Below are positions 34,699 through 44,194 of a stretch of 64,000 nt of DNA, piece after piece (position 1 is the first letter of the stretch; each line of letters begins with the position of its first letter). Where the stretch lies: the NCBI GenBank assembly GCA_017623655.1, contig JAGAON010000003.1, positions 248,001-312,000 of the forward strand, read 5' to 3'. The DNA is from Prevotella sp. (GTDB taxonomy: Bacteria; Bacteroidota; Bacteroidia; Bacteroidales; Bacteroidaceae). The position numbers and the translations under genes are program-made. Below the pieces are notes generated by a model. The model saw only the letters and a list, made by a program, of their open reading frames with translations. It was not told the DNA's origin and searched no databases.

Positions 34699-34765
34699 AG
34701 GGCAATTATTAAAAAACGGCGGGCAAATATTAAAACCGGAGGTGAATATTGAAAAAGGGCGGGGG
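34699..34765. repeat. Three imperfect ~21-nt tandem units in the hsp20 upstream region
   Basis: GGGCAATTATTAAAAAACGGC, then GGGCAAATATTAAAACCGG and GGTGAATATTGAAAAAGGGC. AT-rich centres (AATTATTAAAA) alternate with GC blocks at about two helical turns. It lies 170-240 nt upstream of hsp20. Nothing else is seen in 34640-34938. Confidence 0.5.
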
Positions 34766-34938
34766 AAGGCTTAATAAAGTTTGCGAAAGGTGAAAAACAC
34801 GCTGACACCGTGGCGGTTGGGCATACGTATTGCACTATGAGGGGCAGAGGTTGCGAGACCGGAAACGCCATGACGGGCAGACGGTCAACAAAGGCCTTTT
34901 AATTGAATGTCTAACTAAAATTAATGGGAGGAAAGATT

Positions 34939-35376
34939 ATGTTACCTACAATGTATTCTAATCGCAATCAGGGATGGATTCCGTCAATCTTCAACGACTT
35001 TTTCGGCGACACTTGGATGCCGGCAAAGTTTGCGGGCACCACGCCGGCAATCAATGTCAGTGAGGACGACAAGGCTTACAAGGTGGAGGTCGCCGCGCCG
35101 GGAATGACGAAGGAAGACTTCAAGATCAGCGTCACAAACGACGACCTTGTCATCTCGATGGAGAAGAAGACGGACAACAAGGAGGAAGACAAGGCTAAGA
35201 AATATCTGCGCCGCGAGTTCAGCTACTCTAAGTTCGAGCAGCGTCTGACACTGCCGGACAACATAGAAAGGCAGAACATCAGCGCCGGAATGAATGACGG
35301 TGTGCTGGCCATCAGCATTCCGAAGATGACGGAAAAGGAAAAGGCGCAGGAGACACAGTGCATAGAGATACAGTAG
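34939..35376 (+). CDS. Small heat shock protein, Hsp20/alpha-crystallin
   Basis: 145 residues from ATG 34939, chosen because GGAGGAAAG (34927-34935) is a good ribosome site just upstream; an ATG at 34924 would lie before it. The alpha-crystallin domain spans about 35-140: PAINVSEDDKAYKVEVAAPG, KEDFKISVTNDDLVISMEKK, YSKFEQRLTLPDNI, and the A-x-x-x-G-V-L signature as SAGMNDGVLAISIPK. A C-terminal I-x-I-like CIEIQ ends the protein. It is an ATP-independent holdase chaperone. No TAnnTTTG box was found upstream, so an alternative sigma factor is possible. Confidence 0.93.
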   Translation: MLPTMYSNRNQGWIPSIFNDFFGDTWMPAKFAGTTPAINVSEDDKAYKVEVAAPGMTKEDFKISVTNDDLVISMEKKTDNKEEDKAKKYLRREFSYSKFEQRLTLPDNIERQNISAGMNDGVLAISIPKMTEKEKAQETQCIEIQ

Positions 35377-35403
35377 CTTCCAGATGTTTATGAAAACAAG
35401 CTC

Positions 35404-35439
35404 GGGCTGTCCGGCAATGCTGCCGGGCGGCCCTTTTTC
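35404..35439 (+). terminator. Terminator after hsp20
   Basis: GGGCTGTCCGGCA pairs with TGCCGGGCGGCCC (two non-Watson-Crick positions), loop ATGC, followed by TTTTT. It is 28 nt past the hsp20 stop. Confidence 0.85.
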
Positions 35440-35492
35440 TGTCTTTTATGGCATACACGGAGGGAGTCAGGTGTATTTCCCGCCGTTTTTCC

Positions 35493-35523
35493 TTTGCCGT
35501 TCCGCAAAAAATGACTATCTTTG
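35493..35523 (+). promoter_or_regulatory. Promoter of the histidine kinase gene
   Basis: TTTG (35493-35496), 19-nt spacer, TATCTTTG (35516-35523), 49 nt before ATG 35573. Three ACTCATAA-like repeats lie between promoter and gene (35532-35568). Confidence 0.78.
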
Positions 35524-35572
35524 CGGCTGTCTTACAACTCATAACCGAGAACTCATAACTCATAACTGAAAA

Positions 35573-36727
35573 ATGATATGGACTGACAAGATACGGCAAG
35601 TCAAGATAGCCCTGATGTCGGCGGCGGTGCTTATCGCCGGCGTCTCGCTCGTTGTCAGCCATTTTCTGGTAAAGGACCTGGCCCGCGAGGAACGCCGCCG
35701 CATGGAGATATGGGCTGAGGCCATACGCACTCTCAGCGTGGCGGAGAGTGACGCTGACCTTAACCTCGTGCTGAAAGTGCTGGAGGAGAACAGCACCATA
35801 CCCGTGATTGTCACGGACGCGAGGGGTGATGTGCAGACATTCCGCAATGTAAGTATCGATGCTTCCGACGCTTCCGACAGCATGATGGTGGCAAGGAGGA
35901 TGGCAGAGATGATGCGCGGACACCGGCAGAGCATCAAGGTAAAGCTGACGGACGCGCCGGATGACTATCTGCTGGTGTGTTATGACGACTCTTCTCTGCT
36001 GAAACGCCTTGCCTATTACCCCTACATACAGTTGGGAGTGGTTATGATTTTCGTGGTGATAGCCATCTTCGCCCTGCTGACTTCGAAGAAGGCGGAACAG
36101 AACAAGGTGTGGGTGGGGCTGTCGAAAGAAACGGCGCACCAGCTGGGCACGCCCATATCGAGCCTTATGGCGTGGACGGAGATACTGCGGGAGACATATC
36201 CCGATGATGACCTCATACCCGAAATGGACAAGGACGTGAAGCGGTTGCAGCTGATAGCCGACCGCTTTTCGAAGATAGGCTCCACCCCGGAGAAACAGGA
36301 GGTGGCGCTGGCGGAACTGCTGCGCCATGTGGTCGATTACATGGACCGCCGCACGTCGCAGAAGGTAAGGATAACGCTGGAGGTGGAGGATGAGGCCGCT
36401 GTCGTCAGCGTTAACCCGCAACTGTTCGAGTGGGTGTTTGAGAATCTGTGCAAGAACGCCGTCGATGCCATGGGGGGCAGGGGCGGAATACACATCCATG
36501 CCTTTCACTCAGAAGGGAGAATGTTCGTTGACGTCACCGACACCGGCAAGGGCATAGAACGCAAGAACATAAAAAACGTGTTCCGGCCGGGCTTCACCAC
36601 CAAGAAGAGGGGATGGGGACTGGGGCTCTCTCTGGCGAAGCGGATAGTGGAGGAATACCACTCCGGCAGCATATACGTGTTGCGGTCGGAAGTAGGCAAG
36701 GGCACCACGTTCAGGATAGAGGTATAG
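35573..36727 (+). CDS. Membrane sensor histidine kinase, orphan
   Basis: 384 residues. Spans at about 10-32 and 147-168 enclose a ~115-residue periplasmic sensor. The H-box is LSKETAHQLGTPISSLMAW (His near 188), the N-box ENLCKNAVDAMGG (about 287-299), G1 VTDTGKGI and G2 GWGLGLSLAKRI. All HATPase_c motifs are intact. There is no HAMP domain of clear type. No response regulator lies within several kb on either side, so its partner must be elsewhere. The stimulus is unknown. Confidence 0.9.
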   Translation: MIWTDKIRQVKIALMSAAVLIAGVSLVVSHFLVKDLAREERRRMEIWAEAIRTLSVAESDADLNLVLKVLEENSTIPVIVTDARGDVQTFRNVSIDASDASDSMMVARRMAEMMRGHRQSIKVKLTDAPDDYLLVCYDDSSLLKRLAYYPYIQLGVVMIFVVIAIFALLTSKKAEQNKVWVGLSKETAHQLGTPISSLMAWTEILRETYPDDDLIPEMDKDVKRLQLIADRFSKIGSTPEKQEVALAELLRHVVDYMDRRTSQKVRITLEVEDEAAVVSVNPQLFEWVFENLCKNAVDAMGGRGGIHIHAFHSEGRMFVDVTDTGKGIERKNIKNVFRPGFTTKKRGWGLGLSLAKRIVEEYHSGSIYVLRSEVGKGTTFRIEV

Positions 36728-36810
36728 TATGGCGACGGCATAAAAAGGCCTTTAACGTTAAAAACTTGAACTTTTGCCGCGTAATACTTGCTTTTCTTGG
36801 CTGATTTTTG

Positions 36811-36818
36811 TAACTTTG
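36811..36818 (+). promoter_or_regulatory. Probable -7 element upstream of the radical SAM gene
   Basis: TAACTTTG, 92 nt before ATG 36910. The -33 region has TTG rather than a clean TTTG. Confidence 0.5.
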
Positions 36819-36847
36819 CCGGAGATAAGTCGCACCGCTTCCGGTAT

Positions 36848-36890
36848 TGTTCCCCCTCCCTCGGGAGGGGGAAGGGGGTGGGGCTCTTCT
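36848..36890. repeat. C-rich hairpin repeat, copy 2 (inverted)
   Basis: An 11-bp perfect hairpin TTCCCCCTCCC-TC-GGGAGGGGGAA (36850-36873) followed by GGGGGTGGGGCTC. It is the reverse complement of the unit at 16935-16978. It falls between the -7 box and the radical SAM start, hence in the leader. Confidence 0.7.
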
Positions 36891-36909
36891 TTATAATCAT
36901 AAGAAAAAG

Positions 36910-37689
36910 ATGTCAACAATAATATATCCGTCACCCGTTTTCGGCCCGATACACTCGCGGAGGCTTGGTATCTCGCTCGGCGTGAACCTTATGCCGCCTG
37001 ACGGTAAGGTGTGTACCTTCGACTGTCTGTATTGCGAATGCGGTTTCAACAAGGACTTCCCCGCACACGGCAAACGCCCGTCAAGGGAGCAGGTGAGGGA
37101 GGCTCTGACAACGATATTGGCTCAGAGGCATCGCAACGGCGAGCCGTTGGACTGCATAACATTCTCCGGTAACGGCGAGCCTACCGGCCATCCGGACTTT
37201 CCCGGCATAATAAATGACACGCTGGAGGTGCGTGACCGCTACTTCCCTGAGGCGAAAGTGTCTGTGCTGAGCAATGCGACGTTCGTGGGAAACGAGGCGG
37301 TAAGGCGTGCGCTGATGATGGTTGACAACAACATTCTGAAGCTCGACACGGTGGATGAGGACTATATAAATATGGTGGATAGACCCGTGCAGCCGTCATA
37401 TAACGTGAGGAAAGTGATGGAGAATCTTAAACTTTTCAACGGAAAAGTCGTCATACAGACAATGTTCATGAAGGGAACGACGGCGGGAAAGAGCGTTGAC
37501 AACACGGGAGACCGCTTCGTGACACCATGGCTGGAGGCACTGAAAGAGATAGCGCCACGGCTGGTTATGATATACACCATAGACCGGGAGACACCCGAAC
37601 ACGGGCTGAGGAAGGCGGAACCGGCTGAGCTTGACGCCATAAAGGCAAGGGTGGAGCAACAGGGTATAGCCTGTTCGGTAAGCTATTGA
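36910..37689 (+). CDS. Radical SAM protein
   Basis: 259 residues from ATG 36910 (MSTIIYPSPVFGPIHSRRLG). The [4Fe-4S]-binding CTFDCLYCECGF (about 36-47) has the CX3CX2C spacing, followed by TFSGNGEPTGHPDFPG, which corresponds to the GGE motif region. Homologues are annotated as Fe-S oxidoreductases of unknown substrate; the N-terminal PVxSRRLGxSLGxN block is typical of them. It would cleave SAM to a 5'-deoxyadenosyl radical. It lies alone between the histidine kinase and the glycosidase pair, 46 nt before GH105. Confidence 0.88.
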   Translation: MSTIIYPSPVFGPIHSRRLGISLGVNLMPPDGKVCTFDCLYCECGFNKDFPAHGKRPSREQVREALTTILAQRHRNGEPLDCITFSGNGEPTGHPDFPGIINDTLEVRDRYFPEAKVSVLSNATFVGNEAVRRALMMVDNNILKLDTVDEDYINMVDRPVQPSYNVRKVMENLKLFNGKVVIQTMFMKGTTAGKSVDNTGDRFVTPWLEALKEIAPRLVMIYTIDRETPEHGLRKAEPAELDAIKARVEQQGIACSVSY

Positions 37690-37735
37690 TATTCTGCTAA
37701 ACTAACTAAACGACTAACAATACCAAACTATTGAC

Positions 37736-38911
37736 ATGAGAAAGAAAATCCTATCCGCACTGATGTGCCTGTTGGCGATTGCTGTTTCCGCGGCGGAAAA
37801 GACGGGAAAAACCTGCGAAAAAGGCTCCGGCGACTGCTCGCTGACACTTGCCCGGCGTGCCAACGATTACTTTATGGCGAAGTGGAGTGACCCTACCGCC
37901 CCGACGATGGCCAAGAAAATCCGTCCGAGCAACCTGTGGACGCGTGCCGTTTACTTTGAGGGCTTGATGGCATTGAATGCCATTGACCCGCAGGAAAGAT
38001 ACAAGGCATATACCGACAAGTGGGGGAATTTCCACAAATGGATGCCGCGTAACGGAGTGACAACGGTTCATGCCGACGACCAGTGCTGCGCACAAGTGTA
38101 TCTGGAGCGTTACTGTCAGGCGGGAGGAAAGGAGAAGATACAGAACGTAATAGAGAACTTCGACAAGCAGATAGCACGCGGAACCAACCGCGACTGGACG
38201 TGGATAGACGCCATACAGATGGCGATGCCGGCGTATGCGCAGCTCTCTGCCATCATGGGTGACAGCAAGTATATTGACTATGCCATGCGTTCCTACACGT
38301 GGAGCCGTGACACCTGCGGCGGAAAACTGTTCAACACGGAGGAAGGCCTGTGGTGGAGAGACGCCAACTTCGTGCCGCCCTACAAGGAAAGCGACGGCAA
38401 GAACTGCTATTGGAGCCGCGGAAACGGATGGGTGTATGCGGCCTATGTACGTGTGATGATGCTGCTGCCGAAGAAGGATAAGTACTACAAACAGTTGAAA
38501 AAGGACTTCATCATGATGTCGAAAGCCTTGCTCCCGTTGCAGAGAGAGGACGGATTCTGGAACGCAAGTCTCGCTTCGCAGGACTTCGCAGGCAAGGAAT
38601 TGACCGGCACAGCACTGTTCCTTTACGGTATGTCGTGGGGTGTAAGCCACGGAATATTAAAGGAAAAGGAATACCGTCCGGCGATAGACAAGGCATGGAA
38701 GGCCATTGCTTCCTGCGTGCATAAGGACGGATTCCTCGGCTATGTGCAGGGAACGGGTGACAGACCGGCGTCAAGCCAGCCTGTGACTTACGAGAAAGAG
38801 CCGGACTTTGACGACTACGGACTGGGCTGTTTCCTGCTCGGTGCCACGGAATATTACAAGCTGAACCACGGCATTCTCAAAGATATTGCAATAAGACACT
38901 ACAACAACTAA
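37736..38911 (+). CDS. GH105 (or GH88) unsaturated uronyl hydrolase, exported
   Basis: 391 residues with a signal peptide (KKILSALMCLLAIAVSAAE). The (alpha/alpha)6 barrel features include IRPSNLWTRAVYFEGLMAL, TTVHADDQCCAQVYLE (catalytic Asp near 118), DWTWIDAIQMAMPAYAQL, and YWSRGNGWVYAAYVRV. These match YteR/YesR-like enzymes, which remove unsaturated galacturonic acid from rhamnogalacturonan fragments made by lyases. It is followed after 20 nt by a GH2 enzyme, so the pair probably trims the same plant glycan in the periplasm. No SusC/SusD pair is in the window. Confidence 0.88.
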   Translation: MRKKILSALMCLLAIAVSAAEKTGKTCEKGSGDCSLTLARRANDYFMAKWSDPTAPTMAKKIRPSNLWTRAVYFEGLMALNAIDPQERYKAYTDKWGNFHKWMPRNGVTTVHADDQCCAQVYLERYCQAGGKEKIQNVIENFDKQIARGTNRDWTWIDAIQMAMPAYAQLSAIMGDSKYIDYAMRSYTWSRDTCGGKLFNTEEGLWWRDANFVPPYKESDGKNCYWSRGNGWVYAAYVRVMMLLPKKDKYYKQLKKDFIMMSKALLPLQREDGFWNASLASQDFAGKELTGTALFLYGMSWGVSHGILKEKEYRPAIDKAWKAIASCVHKDGFLGYVQGTGDRPASSQPVTYEKEPDFDDYGLGCFLLGATEYYKLNHGILKDIAIRHYNN

Positions 38912-38931
38912 CTGACTAACCGAACTGTATA

Positions 38932-41352
38932 ATGACAACAAAGAAACTTTATGCCGCGTTGCTCGGCCTCACATGCTCCGTTGTTCCTTCGTTGGCCGGT
39001 GCGACATCAGATACCATCAGCCTTGACAGAGGATGGCTTTTCAAACTCGGTGAGGGTGCCTCACCGGCCATAACCGTGCAGAAAGCGCAGGCGGAAGGGT
39101 GGAGAACGGTTAACGTTCCGCATGATTTCCAGATAGAACAACCATGGGTTGCCCCCGCAGCCGACGAGCGTTCGGACAACAGTGATGCCGGTGCCAACAT
39201 CAAAAGCCGCCTTTCTTCCCGCGGATTCAAGGAGATGGGAGGAGGCTGGTACGTCAAGACCGTCACGCCGGATGCCGCAAAGAAGGGCAAGAGGGCGTTG
39301 CTTGACTTTCAGGGAATAATGTATTACGGTGACGTATATCTTAACGGCGAGCGTGTAGGCGGCACCGACTACGGCTATGTTGGCTTTGAGATTGACGTGA
39401 CAAACAAACTGAAATACGGTCAGGAGAATACCGTTGCGGTGTATGCCAACACGGGAGAACCGAAGCAATCACGATGGTACACCGGCGGAGGATTGTTCAG
39501 AGACGTGAGCCTTATCTACACGGAGGCGCAGCTGTATTTCCTTCGTCACCCTCTATATATCACCACAACAGACAACAAAACGGTACACATTACGGCCAAT
39601 GTGCAGTGTCATACCAAGCAGAACACGGTGGCAATGCGCGTGATAGTGACCTCACCGGACGGCAAAGAGGTGAAGGACGAGGTGTATAAGGTAAAGCGTA
39701 ACCGCAACTATAAGCGCGGACAGGAGCTTGCCATACCTGCTTTCGACATTGAATCACCGATGCTTTGGGACTGCGACAACCCCAACCTCTATACTGTACG
39801 GGTGGAGTTGATTAAGGAAAACGGGGCTGTTGCCGCCGTTACATCGCAGCGTTTCGGCATCCGTACCGTAGAGTTCGGCCCGGAGTTCGGCCTGAAACTC
39901 AACGGAAAGAAGGTGCTGTTGAAGGGCTATGCCAACCATCACACCAACGGAGCGCTTGGTGCTGCCGCGCTGCCAAGAGCCATGGAGAAGAGAATAAAGT
40001 TGATGAAGGAGTACGGAATGAACCACATACGCACCTCGCACAACCCCTATTCCGAATCATTCCTTGACCTTTGCGACGAGAACGGCATACTGGTTGTCGA
40101 TGAACTGTATGACAAATGGAACGACCAGTACGTCGGTGCAGGACGCAATCACTTCACAAATCTGTGGTCAGATCATATTCAGGAGTTCATAACCCGCGAC
40201 AGAAACCACCCCTCTGTGGTGCTATGGTCATTAGGAAACGAGCTGCAATCATACAACGATATGCCCTATAACGACTTCGGTGTGACGATGTATAAGCTGC
40301 AAAAGACACTTGTCGAGCGTTACGACAACAGCCGAAAGGTGACTGTTGCGATGCACCCGCGTTACAGAAACTGGGAAACCGACTCGCTGCCGTGCGACCT
40401 TGCCAAGGTGACTGACGTGCAGTCATACAACTACCGCTATATGTATTTCCCCGGAGACGGCAAGAACTTCCCTTGGATGACGTTCTATCAGAGCGAGGCT
40501 TCGGTAGCGGCGATGGGAGAAAACTACTTCGCCATGGACCTCGACAAGGTCATAGGGCTGGCCTATTGGGGAGCTATCGACTACTTGGGAGAAAGTCAGG
40601 GCTGGCCGGCCAAGGGCTGGGCACAGGGCGTTTTCGACATTTCTCTGGAGGCAAAGCCCAAGGCTTACTACATGAGGTCGTTCTTCAAACCAGACGAACC
40701 GGTGGTACACATCGCTGTGACAGACACCAAGGGCGACGCAATGTGGAACGGAGTGCAGACCGGTAACGACGGACAGAGCGACCATTGGAACCGCAAGCCG
40801 GGTTCAAGGCTGTCCCTTACCACCTACACCAACGCTGAGGAAGTGGAGCTTCTGGTCAATGGCAAGAGCTACGGAACGCAGAAAAACAATCTGAAGAACG
40901 CCAAGTTGCGCAACCAGATACGCTGGAAAGACATAGAATATCAGGACGGTTACTGTGAGGCCGTTGCCCGTACGGGCGGCAAAGTCGTTGCCCGCCACCG
41001 CATAGAGACCACTGGTAAGGCCGTGGCATTGAAGTTAGAGACGGACAATGCGGCATGGAAAGCCGACGGACAAGACCTCCAACACGTTCGCGTCATAGCC
41101 ATAGACAAGAAGGGAAGACGCGTGCAGACGGCGCAAGGAGAAGTAAAGTTCACCGTGACGGGTGACGCTTCGCTCGCCGCAGTCAGCAGCGGTGACCATA
41201 ATTCAGATGAGCTTAACGTTGCCGACAGCCGCAAGCTCTACAAGGGTTCGTGCCTCGCCATACTGCGTTCAGGCATGACTCCCTCCGCCGTTACTGTCAC
41301 CGCTACGGCAGAAGGCATGAAGCCCGCAAAGCTAAGACTCTTCACCAAGTAA
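38932..41352 (+). CDS. GH2-family beta-galactosidase-like enzyme, exported
   Basis: 806 residues with signal peptide (about 1-26). Domain order: sugar-binding domain (LDRGWLFKLGEG, VNVPHDFQIEQPW, LDFQGIMYYGDVYLNGERVG), Ig-like GH2 domain, TIM barrel (about 310-590) with GYANHHTNGALGAA, MNHIRTSHNPYS, acid/base Glu in WSLGNELQSYN (about 434), and the nucleophile region FYQSEASVAAMG (about 525), then C-terminal beta domains (about 600-806). GTEMGW, usual at the nucleophile, is replaced by YQSEAS with Glu kept. It could cleave beta-galactosides or beta-glucuronides. It sits in an operon with GH105 and 22 nt before murF-alr. Confidence 0.9.
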   Translation: MTTKKLYAALLGLTCSVVPSLAGATSDTISLDRGWLFKLGEGASPAITVQKAQAEGWRTVNVPHDFQIEQPWVAPAADERSDNSDAGANIKSRLSSRGFKEMGGGWYVKTVTPDAAKKGKRALLDFQGIMYYGDVYLNGERVGGTDYGYVGFEIDVTNKLKYGQENTVAVYANTGEPKQSRWYTGGGLFRDVSLIYTEAQLYFLRHPLYITTTDNKTVHITANVQCHTKQNTVAMRVIVTSPDGKEVKDEVYKVKRNRNYKRGQELAIPAFDIESPMLWDCDNPNLYTVRVELIKENGAVAAVTSQRFGIRTVEFGPEFGLKLNGKKVLLKGYANHHTNGALGAAALPRAMEKRIKLMKEYGMNHIRTSHNPYSESFLDLCDENGILVVDELYDKWNDQYVGAGRNHFTNLWSDHIQEFITRDRNHPSVVLWSLGNELQSYNDMPYNDFGVTMYKLQKTLVERYDNSRKVTVAMHPRYRNWETDSLPCDLAKVTDVQSYNYRYMYFPGDGKNFPWMTFYQSEASVAAMGENYFAMDLDKVIGLAYWGAIDYLGESQGWPAKGWAQGVFDISLEAKPKAYYMRSFFKPDEPVVHIAVTDTKGDAMWNGVQTGNDGQSDHWNRKPGSRLSLTTYTNAEEVELLVNGKSYGTQKNNLKNAKLRNQIRWKDIEYQDGYCEAVARTGGKVVARHRIETTGKAVALKLETDNAAWKADGQDLQHVRVIAIDKKGRRVQTAQGEVKFTVTGDASLAAVSSGDHNSDELNVADSRKLYKGSCLAILRSGMTPSAVTVTATAEGMKPAKLRLFTK

Positions 41353-41374
41353 GAGAATACATATACATACCGAC

Positions 41375-43867
41375 ATGACTTATTCAATAGAGAAAATCGC
41401 AAGTCTGATAGGAGCTCACCGTTATGGCACAGCCGCCACGACGGTGGGCTTTCTTTTAACCGACAGCCGTTCCCTCCTGTTCCCGGAGGAGACGCTTTTC
41501 TTTGCCCTGAAATCCGACCGCAATGACGGTCATCGGTACATAACCGATTTGTATAGAAGGGGAGTTCGCAGTTTCGTTGTCGAGACATTACCCGACAACT
41601 ACAAGGAGAACGGCGGTGCCGAATGGCCCGGCGCCAATTTCCTTGTGGTGCAATCGTCTCTCGCCGCACTGCAAAGGCTGGCGGAAAGACACCGTGACAG
41701 CTTCGGCATACCGGTTGTCGGCATCACCGGAAGCAACGGCAAGACAATGGTAAAGGAATGGCTTTACCAGTTGCTCATGCCCTCTATGAATGTCACACGC
41801 TCGCCGCGCTCCTACAATTCGCAAATCGGTGTGCCCCTGTCCATCTGGCAGTTAAACGAGAACTCAGCCGTGGGACTGTTTGAGGCGGGCATCAGTAAGG
41901 TCGGCGAAATGGCCAAGCTGACCGACATCATACAGCCGACCATAGGCGTGTTCACCTCTCTCGGCATGGCGCATCAGGAGAATTTCCAGTCGATGGAGGA
42001 CAAGTGCCGTGAGAAATTCCGCCTCTTCCGTGACTGCCGGACGCTGGTATGGCCTGTCGATAACGACGTGGCGTTCCGCATACTGCGCCAAAGCGACTTC
42101 AAGGGAGAGAAACTCGGATGGTCGATGCGCGACACCTCCGCCGCCTTTTACGTGAAGAGCGTGGTGAAAAACGCCGCCACCACCTGCATACATTATATAT
42201 ATAAAGGTGTGACGGAGGGCGAATACACGCTGCCGTTCATCAGCGAGGCGGCTGTCGAAAACTCCATTACCTGCGCCGTGACGGCCTTGCATCTTGGCCT
42301 GACACCCGATGTACTGGCCGAGAGAATGGCCATGCTCGAGCCTGTCGCCATGCGGCTCGAAGTTAAGGAGGGACGCAATGGCTGCACGCTTATCAACGAC
42401 TCCTACAACTCCGACCTCGCCTCTCTCGACATAGCACTTGACTTTATGCAGCGCAGGCCTGACCATAAAGGCCGCAAGCGCACGCTGATACTGAGCGACA
42501 TAGACCAGAGCGGCCTTGCCCCCGACGCCCTTAACGCCACCCTTGCCGACATGATCGGCAGCCGGGGAATAGACAAACTCATCGCGATAGGCCGTGAGAT
42601 GAAAGCCTTGGTGGAGCAGGTGAAGGGACATTTTGAGGCGTTTCATTTCGCCGGCACTGACGATTTCCTTTCCGACAAGTGTTTCCTCGACCTCCATGAC
42701 GAGGTGATACTCATCAAGGGCGCACGCCGTTTCTCCTTTGAACGCATCACGGACAGGCTTGTGGAGAAGGTACACGAGACCACGCTTGAGGTCAATCTCT
42801 CCGCCGTTGTGGCCAACCTCAACTGGTACCGCTCGCGGATGCGTCCCGGCACCAAGCTCGTCTGCATGATAAAGGCGGACGGATACGGCGCGGGAGCGGT
42901 GGAGATTGCAAAGACGTTACAGGACCATCGCGTGGATTATCTTGCCGTGGCGGTGGCCGATGAGGGCGTGGCCTTGCGGCAGGCAGGCATCACCGCCAAC
43001 ATAATGATAATGAATCCGGAGATGACATCCTTCAAGACCATGTTCGACTATGACCTTGAACCCGAGGTGTATTCCTTCCGGCTGCTCGACGCTCTGCGTC
43101 ATGCCGCGCGCAAGGAAGGCATCACCGGCTGGCCGATACACGTCAAACTCGATACCGGAATGCACCGTCTCGGCTTCCATCCTGTGGAAGATATGCCGCG
43201 TCTCATAGACTGTCTGAAGAGCCAGAACGCCCTCACGCCGCGCTCCGTGTTCTCACATTTCGTGGGTTCTGACGGCGATGAGTTCGATGACTTCTCGCAG
43301 ATGCAGTACGACCTTTACCTGAAAGGCGCGGACAAGTTACAGGAAGCCTTCACGCACCACATCATACGTCACATCTGCAACTCCGCAGGCATAGAGCATT
43401 TCCCTGACAGGCAGATGGATATGTGCCGTCTCGGACTCGGGCTGTACGGCATAAACCCGCGTAACAATGAGATTATAAACAATGTCTCAACCCTCAAAAC
43501 CACCATCCTGCAACTGCGTAAAGTGAAGGCGGGCGATTCCATCGGCTATTCGCGGCGCACCATATTGGAGCGCGACAGTGTCATTGCCGCCATACCGATA
43601 GGTTACGCTGACGGCCTGAACCGCCATCTCGGCAACCGCAACGCCTATTGTCTTGTCAACGGGCAGAGGGCGGAATACGTTGGAAACATCTGCATGGACG
43701 TCTGCATGATAGACGTTACGGGCATCGACTGCCGTGAGGGCGACAGCGTGGAGATATTCGGCGACAACCTGCCCGTAACCGTGTTGTCCGACAAACTCGG
43801 CACCATTCCCTACGAATTGCTGACCCTTGTCAGCAACCGTGTGAAGCGGGTGTATTTCGAGGAATGA
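41375..43867 (+). CDS. Bifunctional MurF-Alr: UDP-MurNAc-tripeptide D-Ala-D-Ala ligase / alanine racemase
   Basis: 830 residues, a fusion known in Bacteroidetes. MurF part (about 1-455): LTDSRSLLFPEETLFFAL, ATP loop VGITGSNGKTMVKEW (about 113-127), NSQIGVPLSIWQL, VAMRLEVKEGRNGCTLIND. Racemase part (about 465-830): PLP-lysine loop KLVCMIKADGYGAGAV (about 495-510), HVKLDTGMHRLGF, ICNSAGIEHFP, RLGLGLYGI, second catalytic Tyr in IGYSRRTIL, and GNICMDVCMIDVT. It thus makes D-Ala and adds D-Ala-D-Ala to the wall precursor. Only 22 nt follow the GH2 gene, so it may be read with the glycosidases. Confidence 0.95.
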   Translation: MTYSIEKIASLIGAHRYGTAATTVGFLLTDSRSLLFPEETLFFALKSDRNDGHRYITDLYRRGVRSFVVETLPDNYKENGGAEWPGANFLVVQSSLAALQRLAERHRDSFGIPVVGITGSNGKTMVKEWLYQLLMPSMNVTRSPRSYNSQIGVPLSIWQLNENSAVGLFEAGISKVGEMAKLTDIIQPTIGVFTSLGMAHQENFQSMEDKCREKFRLFRDCRTLVWPVDNDVAFRILRQSDFKGEKLGWSMRDTSAAFYVKSVVKNAATTCIHYIYKGVTEGEYTLPFISEAAVENSITCAVTALHLGLTPDVLAERMAMLEPVAMRLEVKEGRNGCTLINDSYNSDLASLDIALDFMQRRPDHKGRKRTLILSDIDQSGLAPDALNATLADMIGSRGIDKLIAIGREMKALVEQVKGHFEAFHFAGTDDFLSDKCFLDLHDEVILIKGARRFSFERITDRLVEKVHETTLEVNLSAVVANLNWYRSRMRPGTKLVCMIKADGYGAGAVEIAKTLQDHRVDYLAVAVADEGVALRQAGITANIMIMNPEMTSFKTMFDYDLEPEVYSFRLLDALRHAARKEGITGWPIHVKLDTGMHRLGFHPVEDMPRLIDCLKSQNALTPRSVFSHFVGSDGDEFDDFSQMQYDLYLKGADKLQEAFTHHIIRHICNSAGIEHFPDRQMDMCRLGLGLYGINPRNNEIINNVSTLKTTILQLRKVKAGDSIGYSRRTILERDSVIAAIPIGYADGLNRHLGNRNAYCLVNGQRAEYVGNICMDVCMIDVTGIDCREGDSVEIFGDNLPVTVLSDKLGTIPYELLTLVSNRVKRVYFEE

Positions 43868-43923
43868 CCCCCGCCATGGCGGCGATACATACAAGGGAAA
43901 CCGAGCGTTTGCTATCGGCAAAA

Positions 43924-44006
43924 TGAAAGGGTGCTAATCACGCAGTAATCAGGTGCTGATTACGATGTGATTAGCACCCTTTTACAATGTAATTAGCACC
44001 TGATTG
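43924..44006. repeat. Tetrad repeat copy 5
   Basis: Modules start at about 43924, 43945, 43967 and 43989 (pitch 21, 22, 22): first TGAAAGGGTGCTAATCAC, last GTAATTAGCACCTGATTG. It lies 57 nt after the murF-alr stop. Confidence 0.9.
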
Positions 44007-44034
44007 TTGTCACAGTTGGTTTGCCATCCTTGTA

Positions 44035-44062
44035 GGAACATACCAAGGTGCGTTCCTACGAA
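44035..44062. repeat. Degenerate GGACGCACC-type hairpin
   Basis: Reads GGAACATACCAAGGTGCGTT then CCTACGAAGGCGG; arm-like and flank-like sequence of the ~97-bp element with several changes. Confidence 0.5.
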
Positions 44063-44194
44063 GGCGGTAGTATTTTGTAATCACCACTTTTTGCGGGATG
44101 TTTGGTTGTAGTTTATAAGGTGTTTGGTCGCGGGTTGCGAGATGTTATGTTGTGGATGTGGTGTTATTAGGTTACAGGTCTTGTGCCATAAAAT

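Noticed and set aside
33140..36508. Long minus-strand open frames opposite licD (374 codons) and the histidine kinase (398 codons)
   Set aside because: They lie wholly antisense to well-supported genes, have His/Arg-rich low-quality translations and no recognisable family; typical shadows of GC-biased third positions.
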